Position numbers and translations under genes: made by a program. The notes under the pieces were generated by a model, which did not search any database, was not told where the DNA came from, and saw nothing but the letters and a program-made list of their open reading frames with translations. Source: Lactobacillus taiwanensis DSM 21401 (lineage in GTDB: Bacteria; Bacillota; Bacilli; Lactobacillales; Lactobacillaceae). From it: a stretch of 64,000 nt of DNA. The DNA is taken from contig NZ_AYZG01000007.1 of assembly GCF_001436695.1 (NCBI RefSeq), positions 50,069-114,068 on the forward strand. The letters are read 5' to 3'. How positions within the stretch are numbered: position 1 is the stretch's first letter; each line of letters starts with the position of its first letter. Below are positions 1 to 8,308 of the stretch, piece by piece.

Positions 1-1
1 T

Positions 2-925
2 ATTGCCTCAACTATTCTTTCAGCCATAATTTATCCAGCAGAATATAAATTGTTGCCTTTATTTGTGTCAGAAAAAGAGTTACTTCGTTTCAACGGCATT
101 TTTCAATTAACATATAGGGTTTTAGATTTGCTATTAGATGCTGGAGTAACAGTAATTATAACTTTAACATCTATTCCGATTACTGTAGTTTTATCTGCTA
201 TAGTATTCGCAATTGCACTTAAGTTCTATGGAAGTCTGAAAATAAATTTAGCTGCAAAAGAATTTTTAGAAGAGGACGAATACTTTACTGGTTCTTATCG
301 TAAAGATATGGCATTAGGTTGGAAAACTTTACGTAAAGAGAAAAATATATTGGAATTAATTTTGCCAATTGCCTTTACTAATTTCTTTTATGGTATCTTT
401 TCGGTGGGATTACCTTATTTTGCTCAAAGCTATATTCGTGATTCAGCTTTAGGATATGGAACGCTGTTATTTACGTCCTCTTTAGGAAGCATTGGGGGTA
501 CGTTATTAGTTCAACGTTTTAAAATCGGAAAGAAAGATATGCAAATTTTTATTGCAATTTGTTTCTTAGGAGCAGGAATTTTTAGAGTATTAGTTCCCAT
601 TTCTATTTATCTTAACATTTGGGTATTATTGGTTGCATCAGCGATTTCTTCAATGTGGATTACCATGATGAATACCAATTTTGAGGCCTTAGTTCAAACT
701 AGCTTTTCCTCATCAATTTTAGGCAGAGTCGAAACTATAAATGATAGTATTCTGTCAGCCATGATTCCGATTGGTACATTAGTTGGTGGATGGATTATTA
801 AAGTTAGTGGTTCATTAATGACTCAATATATTTATGGAGCAGCATTATTATTAAGTGCGGTTTACTACTTCTTAATTTTAAAGGATAAAAAACAAAAAAA
901 TGTTTCTGACAATGAAATAGAATAA
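2..925 (+). CDS. MFS-type efflux permease, 3' part (5' end outside window)
   Basis: The reading frame is open from the first bases of the window, so the true start lies upstream; about 307 C-terminal residues are present. The protein is strongly hydrophobic with around eight predicted membrane spans, separated by a charged loop rich in Lys and Glu (roughly coordinates 250-350). That is the central cytoplasmic loop typical between the two six-helix halves of major facilitator permeases. It ends in a charged tail. The loop and the short glycine-containing helices resemble drug or macrolide-type MFS exporters, but the substrate cannot be read from sequence. The gene ends just before a strong hairpin terminator shared with the reverse-strand ABC-F remnant. 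Confident about an MFS permease, unsure of function. Confidence 0.75.
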   Translation: MASTILSAIIYPAEYKLLPLFVSEKELLRFNGIFQLTYRVLDLLLDAGVTVIITLTSIPITVVLSAIVFAIALKFYGSLKINLAAKEFLEEDEYFTGSYRKDMALGWKTLRKEKNILELILPIAFTNFFYGIFSVGLPYFAQSYIRDSALGYGTLLFTSSLGSIGGTLLVQRFKIGKKDMQIFIAICFLGAGIFRVLVPISIYLNIWVLLVASAISSMWITMMNTNFEALVQTSFSSSILGRVETINDSILSAMIPIGTLVGGWIIKVSGSLMTQYIYGAALLLSAVYYFLILKDKKQKNVSDNEIE

Positions 926-938
926 AAATAAACATGAA

Positions 939-980
939 AAAAGATCAAGATTTTCTATTTTTTGAGAATCTTGATCTTTT
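939..980. terminator. Bidirectional intrinsic terminator
   Basis: Arms 939-955 and 964-980 pair over about 16 bp around an 8-base loop, with an A-tract on the left and T-tract on the right. It can therefore end both the MFS gene (+) and the ABC-F remnant (-). Confidence 0.8.
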
Positions 981-983
981 ACT

Positions 984-1472
984 TTATTCAAATTCATCTA
1001 GGGTTTCTAAGGCATTTTCCCAGTCAGTATTTGCCTGGTCTAATTGCTCTTGAACAGCGGATAATTTTTCTTGGAGTGGTCCAAGCTTTTCAAATGAAGC
1101 GGCAATATCTGGATTTTCCATTTCAGTTTGGATTTCTTGTTCTTCTGCTTCTAATTTTTCAATCTTAGCCTCGGCATCGCTAACTGCACGTTCTAGTTTT
1201 CTCTTTTGAGAATCGCGTGCCTTTTGTTCTTGATAGGAAAGTTTACCTTTATTTTGATTAGCACTAGTAGCACTTTCAGTTTGTTCAGCTTTTGCTTCTT
1301 GAACAGCCGCAGCTTGTTTAGCTTTTTCATCTAAGTAGTAGGAATAATTACCATTGTAAATCTTAGCGTGACCATCACGAACTGAAATAATCTTATTAGC
1401 TAACTCATTAATAAAGTAACGGTCATGAGAAACAAAAAGCAAGGTTCCATCGTAATTATCTAGTGCTTCTTC
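984..1472 (-). pseudogene. Truncated duplicate of the ABC-F ATPase C-terminus
   Basis: About 160 codons on the reverse strand match the last part of the complete ABC-F gene at 4695-6620. They cover the end of the second ATPase domain (LLFVSHDRYFINELANK) and the Lys/Glu-rich coiled-coil C-terminal domain. In the 152-residue open frame I count only six amino-acid differences from the complete copy, while many synonymous sites differ. Similarity stops abruptly at about 1472, where unrelated sequence begins, so there is no start, no first ATPase domain and no Walker A. It is a duplication remnant, not a working gene. Confidence 0.85.
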
Positions 1473-1599
1473 TGAATGGTTAAATTATCACGCTACTCAA
1501 GAAAGAATTAGAAAGCAAAACTTTAAGGAGTTTAGATCTGAAGACTTGTCAGCAATTTTGGATAAGGCTAATGATTATTTGGTGAGGCGTGAGGGATAG
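1471..1599 (+). pseudogene. C-terminal remnant of an unidentified gene
   Basis: Exactly where the ABC-F duplication ends, a forward frame of about 42 codons runs into a TAG at 1597-1599. It begins SEWLNYHATQERIRKQNF and is rich in charged residues, unlike a chance translation. It has no start codon or ribosome binding site of its own, so it looks like the 3' end of a gene cut by the rearrangement that brought in the ABC-F fragment. I do not recognise the family; a transposase or phage gene tail is possible but unsupported. Confidence 0.35.
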
Positions 1600-1720
1600 A
1601 AGGAAACACACTTTTGAAAAAATTAGACAGAAACTTAGGATTAGTTTTAAACCAGAGATATAGAGGAATTAACAACCAAAAGTAACTAATTAACACGAGT
1701 CAAATTAATCATCTAGATAA
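1600..1720. other. Intergenic stretch between remnant and Rgg gene
   Basis: The gene-poor interval 1443-1797 holds the junction of the ABC-F duplication, the remnant frame to 1599, about 120 bases in which I see no gene, and then a terminator at 1721-1748 just ahead of the Rgg gene. Confidence 0.5.
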
Positions 1721-1748
1721 AGAATTCAGTTTTCTGAATTCTTTTTTT
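1721..1748 (+). terminator. Intrinsic terminator upstream of Rgg gene
   Basis: A perfect 9-bp stem (1721-1729 with 1734-1742) closes a TTTT loop and is followed by a run of seven T. It would end transcription entering from the remnant side, so the Rgg gene must have its own promoter in 1749-1790. Confidence 0.8.
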
Positions 1749-1797
1749 GTTATAAAATTAATAAAAAATAAATAAAAGTAAATAAGGAGATGAGATT

Positions 1798-2616
1798 ATG
1801 AAAATTGGACAGGCGTTAAAAGAAGAACGTCAAAAATTAGGCTTAACTCAGGAACAGATGATAAAGGGCATTATTAACAAGGGTCATTATTCAAAAATAG
1901 AGCGTGGATTAGAAAGTACTTCAATTGATACTTTATTTAGAATTCTTTTGAAACACCATATTGATATCAGTGATTTTTTTAATAAAGTTAAGTATGATTA
2001 CTATACGTCTGAAGATAAAAAAGCTGAAGAATTGAAGCAAAAGATGTTGCATGCTTTTAATAACAATCAAAGGGAAAAAGTAGGAATTTATTTAAATGAA
2101 ATCCTAGATTTAAAAGAGCATCAACTTTTTAAATATCGAACAATAATTGCTATTGCTTCTTTAGAAAATAGCTTATCTGACTTAAGTTTAGCCTTTAAAA
2201 ATAAAATAGTTACTAGATTTTCAGAACATGAAAATTGGGTGGAAAATATCGGTGCATTACAATTATTTTCTGATTGTATGAAGATATTTTCTTTAGAGCA
2301 AGTAGACTATTTTCTTGGTCAATTATTAAAACATTATCAAAAGAATTCTTGTTCTGAGAGTATGAGGGAAAGAGTAGCAATTATTTGTAATAATTATCTT
2401 TGTTATTGCTATAAGCAAAAATTAAACGGAGATAATATTGAAGCTGCATTAGATTATTTAGCGAGCTTAGAAACGACTACTCATTTTTTGCTTTATCGAA
2501 TTTGTCATGAGTTATATTTTAATTTATTTAGTGGGAATACAGAAAAAGCAACTCAAATAAAAAAATTGCTGATGAAATGTAGATATAAAGATTGTATGGA
2601 ATATTGGCAAATTTAG
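1798..2616 (+). CDS. Rgg/GadR/MutR-family transcriptional regulator (copy 1)
   Basis: 272 aa. An N-terminal helix-turn-helix of the XRE type (about residues 4-60; IGQALKEERQKLGLTQEQM then HYSKIERG) is followed by a long all-helical domain. This is the layout of Rgg/MutR regulators, whose C-terminal repeat domain binds short peptide pheromones in streptococci. A clear ribosome binding site (AAGGAGATGAG) precedes the ATG. About 60 bases past the stop lies a near-perfect inverted repeat (2674-2703), then a small membrane-anchored protein gene, the likely target. It is one of three related regulators in 15 kb. The family is certain; the ligand and targets are inferred. Confidence 0.85.
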   Translation: MKIGQALKEERQKLGLTQEQMIKGIINKGHYSKIERGLESTSIDTLFRILLKHHIDISDFFNKVKYDYYTSEDKKAEELKQKMLHAFNNNQREKVGIYLNEILDLKEHQLFKYRTIIAIASLENSLSDLSLAFKNKIVTRFSEHENWVENIGALQLFSDCMKIFSLEQVDYFLGQLLKHYQKNSCSESMRERVAIICNNYLCYCYKQKLNGDNIEAALDYLASLETTTHFLLYRICHELYFNLFSGNTEKATQIKKLLMKCRYKDCMEYWQI

Positions 2617-2673
2617 TTGTGTATAGCACAACATAATGAATAAAAACTGAAAAAGCGGTGATAATTATAAACA

Positions 2674-2703
2674 ACAAATGATAAATATAAATTTATTATT
2701 TGT
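2674..2703. promoter_or_regulatory. 30-bp inverted repeat, probable Rgg operator
   Basis: The arms ACAAATgATAAAT and ATTTATtATTTGT match at all but one position (G/T) around a 4-base centre. No T-run follows, so it is not a typical terminator. It sits between the Rgg gene and the gene at 2734. Positions 2676-2711 share a spaced block with 12695-12730, which lies downstream of another Rgg gene. Confidence 0.55.
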
Positions 2704-2733
2704 GTAAATATTTCTAGATAGGAAAAGTGAGCT

Positions 2734-3198
2734 ATGAAAAATAAAAAACTATTTGTGGCTACTTTTGTAGCATTATTGCTTTTCGTTGGTGGAGGAGCAT
2801 GGTTTTATCATAATCAGACCACGGTTCCTGAGGAATGGGTTGGTCAAAGTCTAATGACTTTAGAAAAAGAAGATAACCGGTTAAGTAATTCTTTTTATTT
2901 AATGTTTGATAAAAATACTGCTTATATTGCCACACGCTTAGGTGGCAATGAAGAGAGCAAGCCATCAAAATTAAGTAAAGATATTTTAAATGCCTTTTCG
3001 AAGAATGGAAATACTCGACCACAAGCTGGTGAATGGGTGAAATTAGGACGGGTTAAAACTGAGCGATTGAAAGATGGCTATAAAATTAAAACAAGGAAAG
3101 TAACCTTTGATTTAAAAAAGGCTTCTAATGGAGCATACCAAAGTCAAGATGGTACTTACTGGCAATTAGTTCCTAAAGGGGTGGAAAATAAACAATAA
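2734..3198 (+). CDS. Small membrane-anchored protein of unknown function
   Basis: 154 aa. One N-terminal hydrophobic helix (about residues 5-24, VATFVALLLFVGGGAWF) with no lipobox cysteine suggests a single-pass anchor with the rest outside the cell. The outer part, about 125 residues, is basic and ends GTYWQLVPKG. I do not recognise the family. It lies 117 bases after the Rgg gene, behind the inverted repeat at 2674-2703, so it is the probable regulated target. A stress or immunity role would be a guess. Confidence 0.6.
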   Translation: MKNKKLFVATFVALLLFVGGGAWFYHNQTTVPEEWVGQSLMTLEKEDNRLSNSFYLMFDKNTAYIATRLGGNEESKPSKLSKDILNAFSKNGNTRPQAGEWVKLGRVKTERLKDGYKIKTRKVTFDLKKASNGAYQSQDGTYWQLVPKGVENKQ

Positions 3199-3234
3199 AA
3201 ATGGACATTAGCGATATTAATATTAACCGTATAC

Positions 3235-3283
3235 AAAAATATGCCTGATTGGACCAAGATAGATCTAATTAGGCATATTTTTT
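3235..3283. terminator. Bidirectional intrinsic terminator
   Basis: AAAAATATGCCTGATT (from 3235) pairs with AATTAGGCATATTTTT (3268-3283), with one G/T wobble. It separates the convergent genes ending at 3198 (+) and 3292 (-). Confidence 0.8.
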
Positions 3284-3291
3284 ATGTTTAA

Positions 3292-4584
3292 TTATTGTTT
3301 CCAGCTAGCATCAAATTTTTGCTTGGCAGTCTGAATAGCTGGATTAATATTTTTCTTCTTTTTAGCATCAGCTAAGATTGCTTGCATACTTGCTTGAACT
3401 TGGTCATAAGCAGGTGTGGCATTCTTAGTTACTGGTAAGAAGTACAAGTCTTTAGTAGTCTCAGCCAAGATTGCTGATACTTTACTTGTATTAAGTGACT
3501 TGTAAGCTTGTGAGTTTAGGACTTGCGTATTAACTGGCATATAGCCGGTAGTTTTAGTCCAGTAGAATTGTTCTTTCTTACTGGTCAAGAATTTTAGATA
3601 CTTGAAGGCAGCTGACTTTTGTCTAGCGCTAGCCTGGTTAAACATATAAATATCAGTTCCTTGTTGCGCATTAACCTTGCTTGGACGAGGGGCAATGCCA
3701 AATTGATATTCTTTCTTCAAGCCTTGTTTTAGATATGCTTCATTAGCAGTTGAACCGATAAACATTGCTACCTTACCAGAATTAAATGGGGTAGACATAT
3801 ATTTTTCAGTACCAGCTTGCATGAAGTAGCCCTTACGAACCCCATCAGCGTAGTAGTCAATTACTTCTTTTGAATCTTTACCAGAAAAGTTAATCTTCTT
3901 AGTAAAGTTGATGCCTTTTTCCTTCATCCCCAACATATAGTAATTGTTTAAAGCATCAAAACCAGCCCCAGTTACTTGATGGTCACTCTTTTGATAGATC
4001 TTTTCAGAAGCAGACTTAAGCTCGCCCATTGTTTGCGGAACTTTGAGATTATATTGATCTAGTAAAGTCTTATTATAGAAAAGTACTTCAACTGACTTAT
4101 TGAATGGGACTCCGTATTGAGTATTGTTAATTTTTGCGCCGTTCCAAAGTGCTTGCTTAATATTACTTTTAGCATAGGAGCCCCAGCCAAGGTCATCATT
4201 TTTAACATAAGGAGTGAGGTCAACTAGCATTTTTTGCTTAGCGGCATTATACAACCATCCTGGATAAGCCTGGGTGATAGTCGGCAAATTATCAGGTGAT
4301 TGCATTGTTGAGGAAAGCTTAGACTGAAGATCCGCATAATTACCGCCTTGGCTTTCAAGCTTGATCTTGATTTTTGGATTTTCTTTTTCAAAGTCCGCAG
4401 TCATCTTCTTGAGGGCTTTTTCAGAAGAACCGGTTAATGAATACCAAAAAGTTACCGTAGTATTCTTGGTAATCTTAGTCGGAATTTTGCTACTAGACTC
4501 CTTAGTTTGAGTCTTAGAGCATCCAACTGCTAAAAGTGCCGTTCCAATTGCGGCAAGAGTTAACATCTTTTTTCTAAATTTCAT
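3292..4584 (-). CDS. Extracellular sugar-binding lipoprotein of an ABC importer (family 1)
   Basis: 430 aa. The N-terminus is a lipoprotein signal peptide: charged MKFRKK, a hydrophobic stretch, then the lipobox LLAVGC, with Cys22 the lipidated residue. The mature part has the hallmarks of UgpB/MalE-like family 1 solute-binding proteins: VTFWYSLTGSSEKALKKM near the start, FEKENPKIKIKLESQGG, an internal IAPRPSKVNAQQGTD, and FKYLKFLTSKKEQFYWTKTTGYMPVN near the end. The substrate is probably an oligosaccharide or glycerol-3-phosphate, but this is inference. No permease or ATPase genes lie next to it, so it is an orphan here and must work with components encoded elsewhere. Confidence 0.8.
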   Translation of the reverse strand: MKFRKKMLTLAAIGTALLAVGCSKTQTKESSSKIPTKITKNTTVTFWYSLTGSSEKALKKMTADFEKENPKIKIKLESQGGNYADLQSKLSSTMQSPDNLPTITQAYPGWLYNAAKQKMLVDLTPYVKNDDLGWGSYAKSNIKQALWNGAKINNTQYGVPFNKSVEVLFYNKTLLDQYNLKVPQTMGELKSASEKIYQKSDHQVTGAGFDALNNYYMLGMKEKGINFTKKINFSGKDSKEVIDYYADGVRKGYFMQAGTEKYMSTPFNSGKVAMFIGSTANEAYLKQGLKKEYQFGIAPRPSKVNAQQGTDIYMFNQASARQKSAAFKYLKFLTSKKEQFYWTKTTGYMPVNTQVLNSQAYKSLNTSKVSAILAETTKDLYFLPVTKNATPAYDQVQASMQAILADAKKKKNINPAIQTAKQKFDASWKQ

Positions 4585-4659
4585 TTTTCTTCTCCCGTCA
4601 ATTCATTTTGACAGGTACTATTTTAACATGAATTTAAAATTAGCCGAAAATTTTTAAAA

Positions 4660-4692
4660 TAATAAAAAACCATCCCTCATCGGATGGTCAAA
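4660..4692 (-). terminator. Intrinsic terminator of the ABC-F gene
   Basis: On the reverse strand GACCATCC (to 4682) pairs with GGATGGT (4669-4675) and is followed by six T. It lies directly after the ABC-F stop. Confidence 0.75.
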
Positions 4693-4694
4693 AA

Positions 4695-6620
4695 TTATTC
4701 AAATTCATCTAGTGCCTCTAAAGCATTTTCCCAGTCAGTATTTGCTTGATCTAGTTGCTCTTGAACAGCAGATAATTTTTCTTGAAGAGGTCCAAGCTTT
4801 TCAAAAGAAGCAGCAATATCTGGATTAGCCATTTCAGTTTGAATCTCTTGTTCTTCATTTTCTAATTTTTCAATTCTAGCTTCTGCATCACTAACAGCGC
4901 GTTCTAACTTACGTTTTTGTGAATCACGAGCCTTTTGCTCTTGATAGGAAAGTTTACCCTGATTTTGATTAGCACTAGTAGTACTTTCAGTTTGTTCAGC
5001 TTTTGCTTCTTGAACGGCAGCAGCTTGTTTAGCTTTTTCATCTAAGTAGTAAGAATAATTACCATTGTAGATCTTAGCGTGACCATCGCGAACTGAGATA
5101 ATCTTGTTAGCTAACTCATTAATAAAGTAACGGTCGTGAGAAACAAAGAGCAGGGTGCCGTCGTAATTATCTAAAGCTTCTTCAAGCACTTCTTTAGCTT
5201 CAATATCTAAGTGGTTGGTAGGTTCGTCCATTAATAAGAAATTGTCTTTTTCAAGAGACAAAACAGTTAGAGTAAGTCGAGCCTTTTGACCACCAGATAA
5301 TTGACCAACAGTCTTATCGATATCTTCGGCAGTGAATAAGAAGGAAGCCAAAATAGAGCGGACATCTTTTTCAGGCATTGTCTTGTGACGATCCCAAATT
5401 GTATCAAGAACAGTCTTTGAAGGATCTAAACTTTGGAGCTCCTGATCATAATAACCAATATCTAAGCTTGCGCCATATTTAATTGAGCCATCTTTTGGTT
5501 CAAGTTTTTTCATAATGGTCTTGAGCAAGGTAGACTTACCAATTCCGTTAGGGCCGATAATAGCAACGCGGTCATTCTTATTAACTTGGAAGTCGATATC
5601 AGAAACCATTACTTTATCAGGATAGCCGATAGTCAGATCCTTAGCGATCAGTACTTCTTTTCCAGAAGGACGTTCGCTAGTGAAGTTAATACGAACTTTT
5701 TGTTTATGCTTAGGTGGCTTAATTCGCTCCATCTTGTCTAAAACCTTACGTCTACTTTGAGCACGTTTAGTAGTAGAAGCACGAACTAGGTTTTTTTGAA
5801 TAAACTCTTCTTCCTTTTTGATCTTTTCTTGTTGCTTTTCATAAGCAGCTTCTTGCTGGCTATCCATCAATTCACGTTCTTTAACGTATTGGCTGTAATT
5901 ACCCTTGAAAGTAGTTAATTTACCGAAGTTTAATTCGAAAATTTGATTAGCTAAGTGATCTAAGAAGTACTGGTCGTGGGAAACAGTAATAATTGCGCCT
6001 TGATAGTTTTTCAAGAATGCTTCTAACCAATCTAAAGTGTCTAAGTCAAGGTAGTTAGTAGGCTCGTCAAGTAATAATACTGGTGGCTTTTGCAAAAGCA
6101 ATTTAACAAAAGCAAGTCTCGTCTTTTCACCGCCAGAAAGGGTGCCAATTACTTTATTCCAAGTATTTTCTTTGAAATTGAATCCGTTAAGAATACTTTT
6201 AATTTCAGCTTGGTAGGTAAAGCCGCCTTCTTGTTCAAAGTCGTAGGCTAATTGATCATAACGCTTGAGCAATTCTTCATCTTCGGGATGGTCGGCAATT
6301 TGCTCCTGCATTTTGGTGATCTTTTTATTTTTTTCAATTAAATCATTAAAAACAGTAAGCATTTCATCCCAGATTGTTTTTTCTTCATCGAGACCATTTT
6401 CCTGGGCGATGTAGCCGACTTTCAATCCCTTATTAATAGTAAATTGACCACTAGTTGGTTCTTGTTGACCAGTCATGATCTTTAATAAGGTAGTCTTCCC
6501 AGCTCCATTAGGTCCGACAAGACCGATTCTGGCATTGTCAGGAACTGAGAAAGAAATGTTACTGAAGATAGTATTGCCTCCAAAACGTTGTTCGAGGTCT
6601 TGAGCTTGTGCAATAATCAT
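4695..6620 (-). CDS. ABC-F family ATPase (YdiF/Uup-like), ribosome-associated
   Basis: 641 aa with two ATPase domains and no membrane spans, as in the ABC-F class acting on ribosomes. Domain 1 has Walker A GPNGAGKTT (about residue 36), signature LSGGEKTR and Walker B LLLDEPTNYLD. A charged linker of about 80 residues follows, then domain 2 with GPNGIGKST, LSGGQKAR and LLMDEPTNHLD. The last 90 residues form a Lys/Glu-rich coiled coil. In Bacillus subtilis ydiF is also found near rex and groESL, which supports the orthology. The gene is divergent from rex. Its 3' end exists a second time at 984-1472. Antibiotic resistance is not implied; a role in translation is more likely. Confidence 0.85.
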   Translation of the reverse strand: MIIAQAQDLEQRFGGNTIFSNISFSVPDNARIGLVGPNGAGKTTLLKIMTGQQEPTSGQFTINKGLKVGYIAQENGLDEEKTIWDEMLTVFNDLIEKNKKITKMQEQIADHPEDEELLKRYDQLAYDFEQEGGFTYQAEIKSILNGFNFKENTWNKVIGTLSGGEKTRLAFVKLLLQKPPVLLLDEPTNYLDLDTLDWLEAFLKNYQGAIITVSHDQYFLDHLANQIFELNFGKLTTFKGNYSQYVKERELMDSQQEAAYEKQQEKIKKEEEFIQKNLVRASTTKRAQSRRKVLDKMERIKPPKHKQKVRINFTSERPSGKEVLIAKDLTIGYPDKVMVSDIDFQVNKNDRVAIIGPNGIGKSTLLKTIMKKLEPKDGSIKYGASLDIGYYDQELQSLDPSKTVLDTIWDRHKTMPEKDVRSILASFLFTAEDIDKTVGQLSGGQKARLTLTVLSLEKDNFLLMDEPTNHLDIEAKEVLEEALDNYDGTLLFVSHDRYFINELANKIISVRDGHAKIYNGNYSYYLDEKAKQAAAVQEAKAEQTESTTSANQNQGKLSYQEQKARDSQKRKLERAVSDAEARIEKLENEEQEIQTEMANPDIAASFEKLGPLQEKLSAVQEQLDQANTDWENALEALDEFE

Positions 6621-6787
6621 AATTATTTTTCTCCTAGTGCTTATTTTAACATAGTGAATCTTTTAAATTTTATGAAAATATGACCTTTGTGAAAATTGTT
6701 TCTTGATTTATCCTTAAAGAATGCCTATTATTAGTTTGATTAGTAAATATTTCACATTCGTATTTTATAAAAGAAAGAGGCCTCTTA

Positions 6788-7432
6788 ATGGATGAAATTA
6801 AGATTCCTAAGGCTACTGCCAGACGCTTGCCGCTGTATTATCGCTATTTGATCTTTTTAAATGATGAAGGAAAAGAAAAGGTTTCTTCAACTGAACTTGC
6901 TGAAGCAGTTCAAGTTGACAGTGCTTCGATTCGTCGTGATTTTTCTTACTTTGGTGCTTTGGGTAAGCGTGGCTATGGCTATGATGTTAAGAACTTGCTT
7001 AATTTCTTTAAAAAGATTTTGAACCAAGATACTTTAACTAACGTTGCCTTAGTTGGTGTTGGTAATATGGGACATGCGCTTTTGAATTATAACTTCAAGC
7101 GTACTAATAATATCAGAATTAGCGCTGCTTTTGACATTAATCCTGAAATTACTGGAACAATTATGTCAGGTGTGCCAGTTTATGATATGAGTGAAATGAA
7201 GAAACAGCTTCGTGAACAACAAATTACGATTGCGATCCTTTGTGTACCACAAACAGCAGCACAAAAGACTGCCAATGAAATGTTTGATGCCGGAATTAAA
7301 GGAATTATGAACTTTACGCCGCTTCGTTTATCTGCTCCATCTAGCGTAAGAGTTCAGAATGTGGATTTAGCAACTGAACTTCAAACTTTGATTTATTTTT
7401 TAGACTCTGATAAAGATAAGAACAAAAAATAA
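6788..7432 (+). CDS. rex: Redox-sensing transcriptional repressor Rex
   Basis: 214 aa, normal family length. The N-terminal winged helix (residues about 5-80) contains [16 protein letters not shown] and [24 protein letters not shown], the Rex DNA-reading helix. The C-terminal Rossmann domain has the NAD(H)-binding motif [13 protein letters not shown]. Rex senses the NADH/NAD+ ratio and represses fermentation and NADH-recycling genes when NAD+ is high. The ATG at 6788 follows AAGAAAGAGG. A strong terminator (7454-7485) makes it monocistronic. It is divergent from the ABC-F gene. Confidence 0.95.
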   Translation: MDEIKIPKATARRLPLYYRYLIFLNDEGKEKVSSTELAEAVQVDSASIRRDFSYFGALGKRGYGYDVKNLLNFFKKILNQDTLTNVALVGVGNMGHALLNYNFKRTNNIRISAAFDINPEITGTIMSGVPVYDMSEMKKQLREQQITIAILCVPQTAAQKTANEMFDAGIKGIMNFTPLRLSAPSSVRVQNVDLATELQTLIYFLDSDKDKNKK

Positions 7433-7453
7433 TCTACTATATTATAGTAGTTT

Positions 7454-7485
7454 TGCACAAGTTCATGTAGGCTTGTGCATTTTTT
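7454..7485 (+). terminator. Intrinsic terminator of rex
   Basis: TGCACAAG (7454-7461) pairs with CTTGTGCA (7472-7479), followed by a run of T. A smaller hairpin, CTACTATATTATAGTAG, lies just before it (7434-7450). Confidence 0.8.
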
Positions 7486-7564
7486 ATGCACTTTTATTTG
7501 TAATCAGAGAGAAAATAATTTTAAGATAAATGCGCATAGAATTTTTAGAAATAAGGTAGATAAA

Positions 7565-8131
7565 ATGATTAAAAAGATTGCAGTTTATTGTGGAGCGCGA
7601 ACAGGCAACCGATCAGAGTATGCTAAGACAGCTTATGAATTTGGTAAGAAAATGGCAGAACATCAGATCGAATTAGTCTATGGCGGAGGTAAATATGGTT
7701 TAATGCGGGCAGTTGCAGACGGTGTTTTAGAAAATGGCGGCATTGTCCATGGCATTATTACTGAAGAATTAAAAGACCGCGGAGCAGCTTATGAGAAAGT
7801 ACAAGATTTTCGCGTAGTTGAAAATATGAATAAAAGAAAAGACGTCATGATGGAGTTAGCTGATGGGATGGTGGCTCTTCCGGGCAGTATTGGTACTTTG
7901 GAAGAGATCAGTCAAGCTATTTCTTGGACAGCAATTGGTGATAATGCTAAGCCGGTGGCTTTCTATAATTATGATAGTTTCTATGATAATTTAGATAAAT
8001 TACTCAAGCGGATGAATAAAGACGACTTTTTAGAAGATATTTATTTAGATGCAATTTATTTTGAAACTGATTTTGATAAAATTTTGCAGTTTATGAAAGA
8101 ATACCAGGCTCCAGCTTATCGAGAATATTAA
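7565..8131 (+). CDS. LOG-family nucleotide hydrolase (TIGR00730 type)
   Basis: 188 aa when started at the ATG at 7565 (MIKKIAVYCGARTG), which has AAGGTAG upstream; the open frame extends further up but without family similarity. It has the Rossmann-like LOG fold: IAVYCGARTGNRSEY, YGGGKYGLMRAVADGVLENGG and GSIGTLEEISQAISW. LOG proteins hydrolyse nucleoside 5'-monophosphates to base and ribose 5-phosphate and were once misnamed lysine decarboxylases. The catalytic signature is usually PGGxGTxxE; here it reads PGSIGTLEE, with Ser for the second Gly. Cellular role in lactobacilli is unclear. Confidence 0.8.
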   Translation: MIKKIAVYCGARTGNRSEYAKTAYEFGKKMAEHQIELVYGGGKYGLMRAVADGVLENGGIVHGIITEELKDRGAAYEKVQDFRVVENMNKRKDVMMELADGMVALPGSIGTLEEISQAISWTAIGDNAKPVAFYNYDSFYDNLDKLLKRMNKDDFLEDIYLDAIYFETDFDKILQFMKEYQAPAYREY

Positions 8132-8154
8132 TTTATTAAGCTAAAAATTAAAAG

Positions 8155-8203
8155 AAGTATGAACTAATTTTTTCCCCCACATCTTTAGTTTCATGCTTTT
8201 TTT
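8155..8203 (+). terminator. Probable intrinsic terminator
   Basis: AAGTATGAACTAA (8155-8167) pairs imperfectly (one bulge, one wobble) with TTAGTTTCATGCTT (8185-8198), then a T-run. It ends the LOG-family gene. Confidence 0.6.
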
Positions 8204-8308
8204 GACCGCTTGGAACTTTAAATTAACCGCTTAGTCAATTTCACTAGATTTTAATCTTATATCCATGTTTAATATAAATATCAAGAACGAAACAAGGAAG
8301 TGAGAATT

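Noticed and set aside
2678..2707. Nine-codon frame MININLLFV downstream of Rgg copy 1 as a pheromone gene
   Set aside because: The ATG lies inside the inverted repeat at 2674-2703 and has no ribosome binding site at a workable distance. The matching frame at 12697-12726 (MINIKNNCL) has at best a weak one. An operator is the simpler reading, so I list it only as an alternative.
6686..6756. Rex operator in front of rex (TTTGTGAA at 6686-6693, TTCACA at 6751-6756)
   Set aside because: The two half-sites are about 58 bases apart, while a Rex site is a compact inverted repeat of about 18-20 bases.
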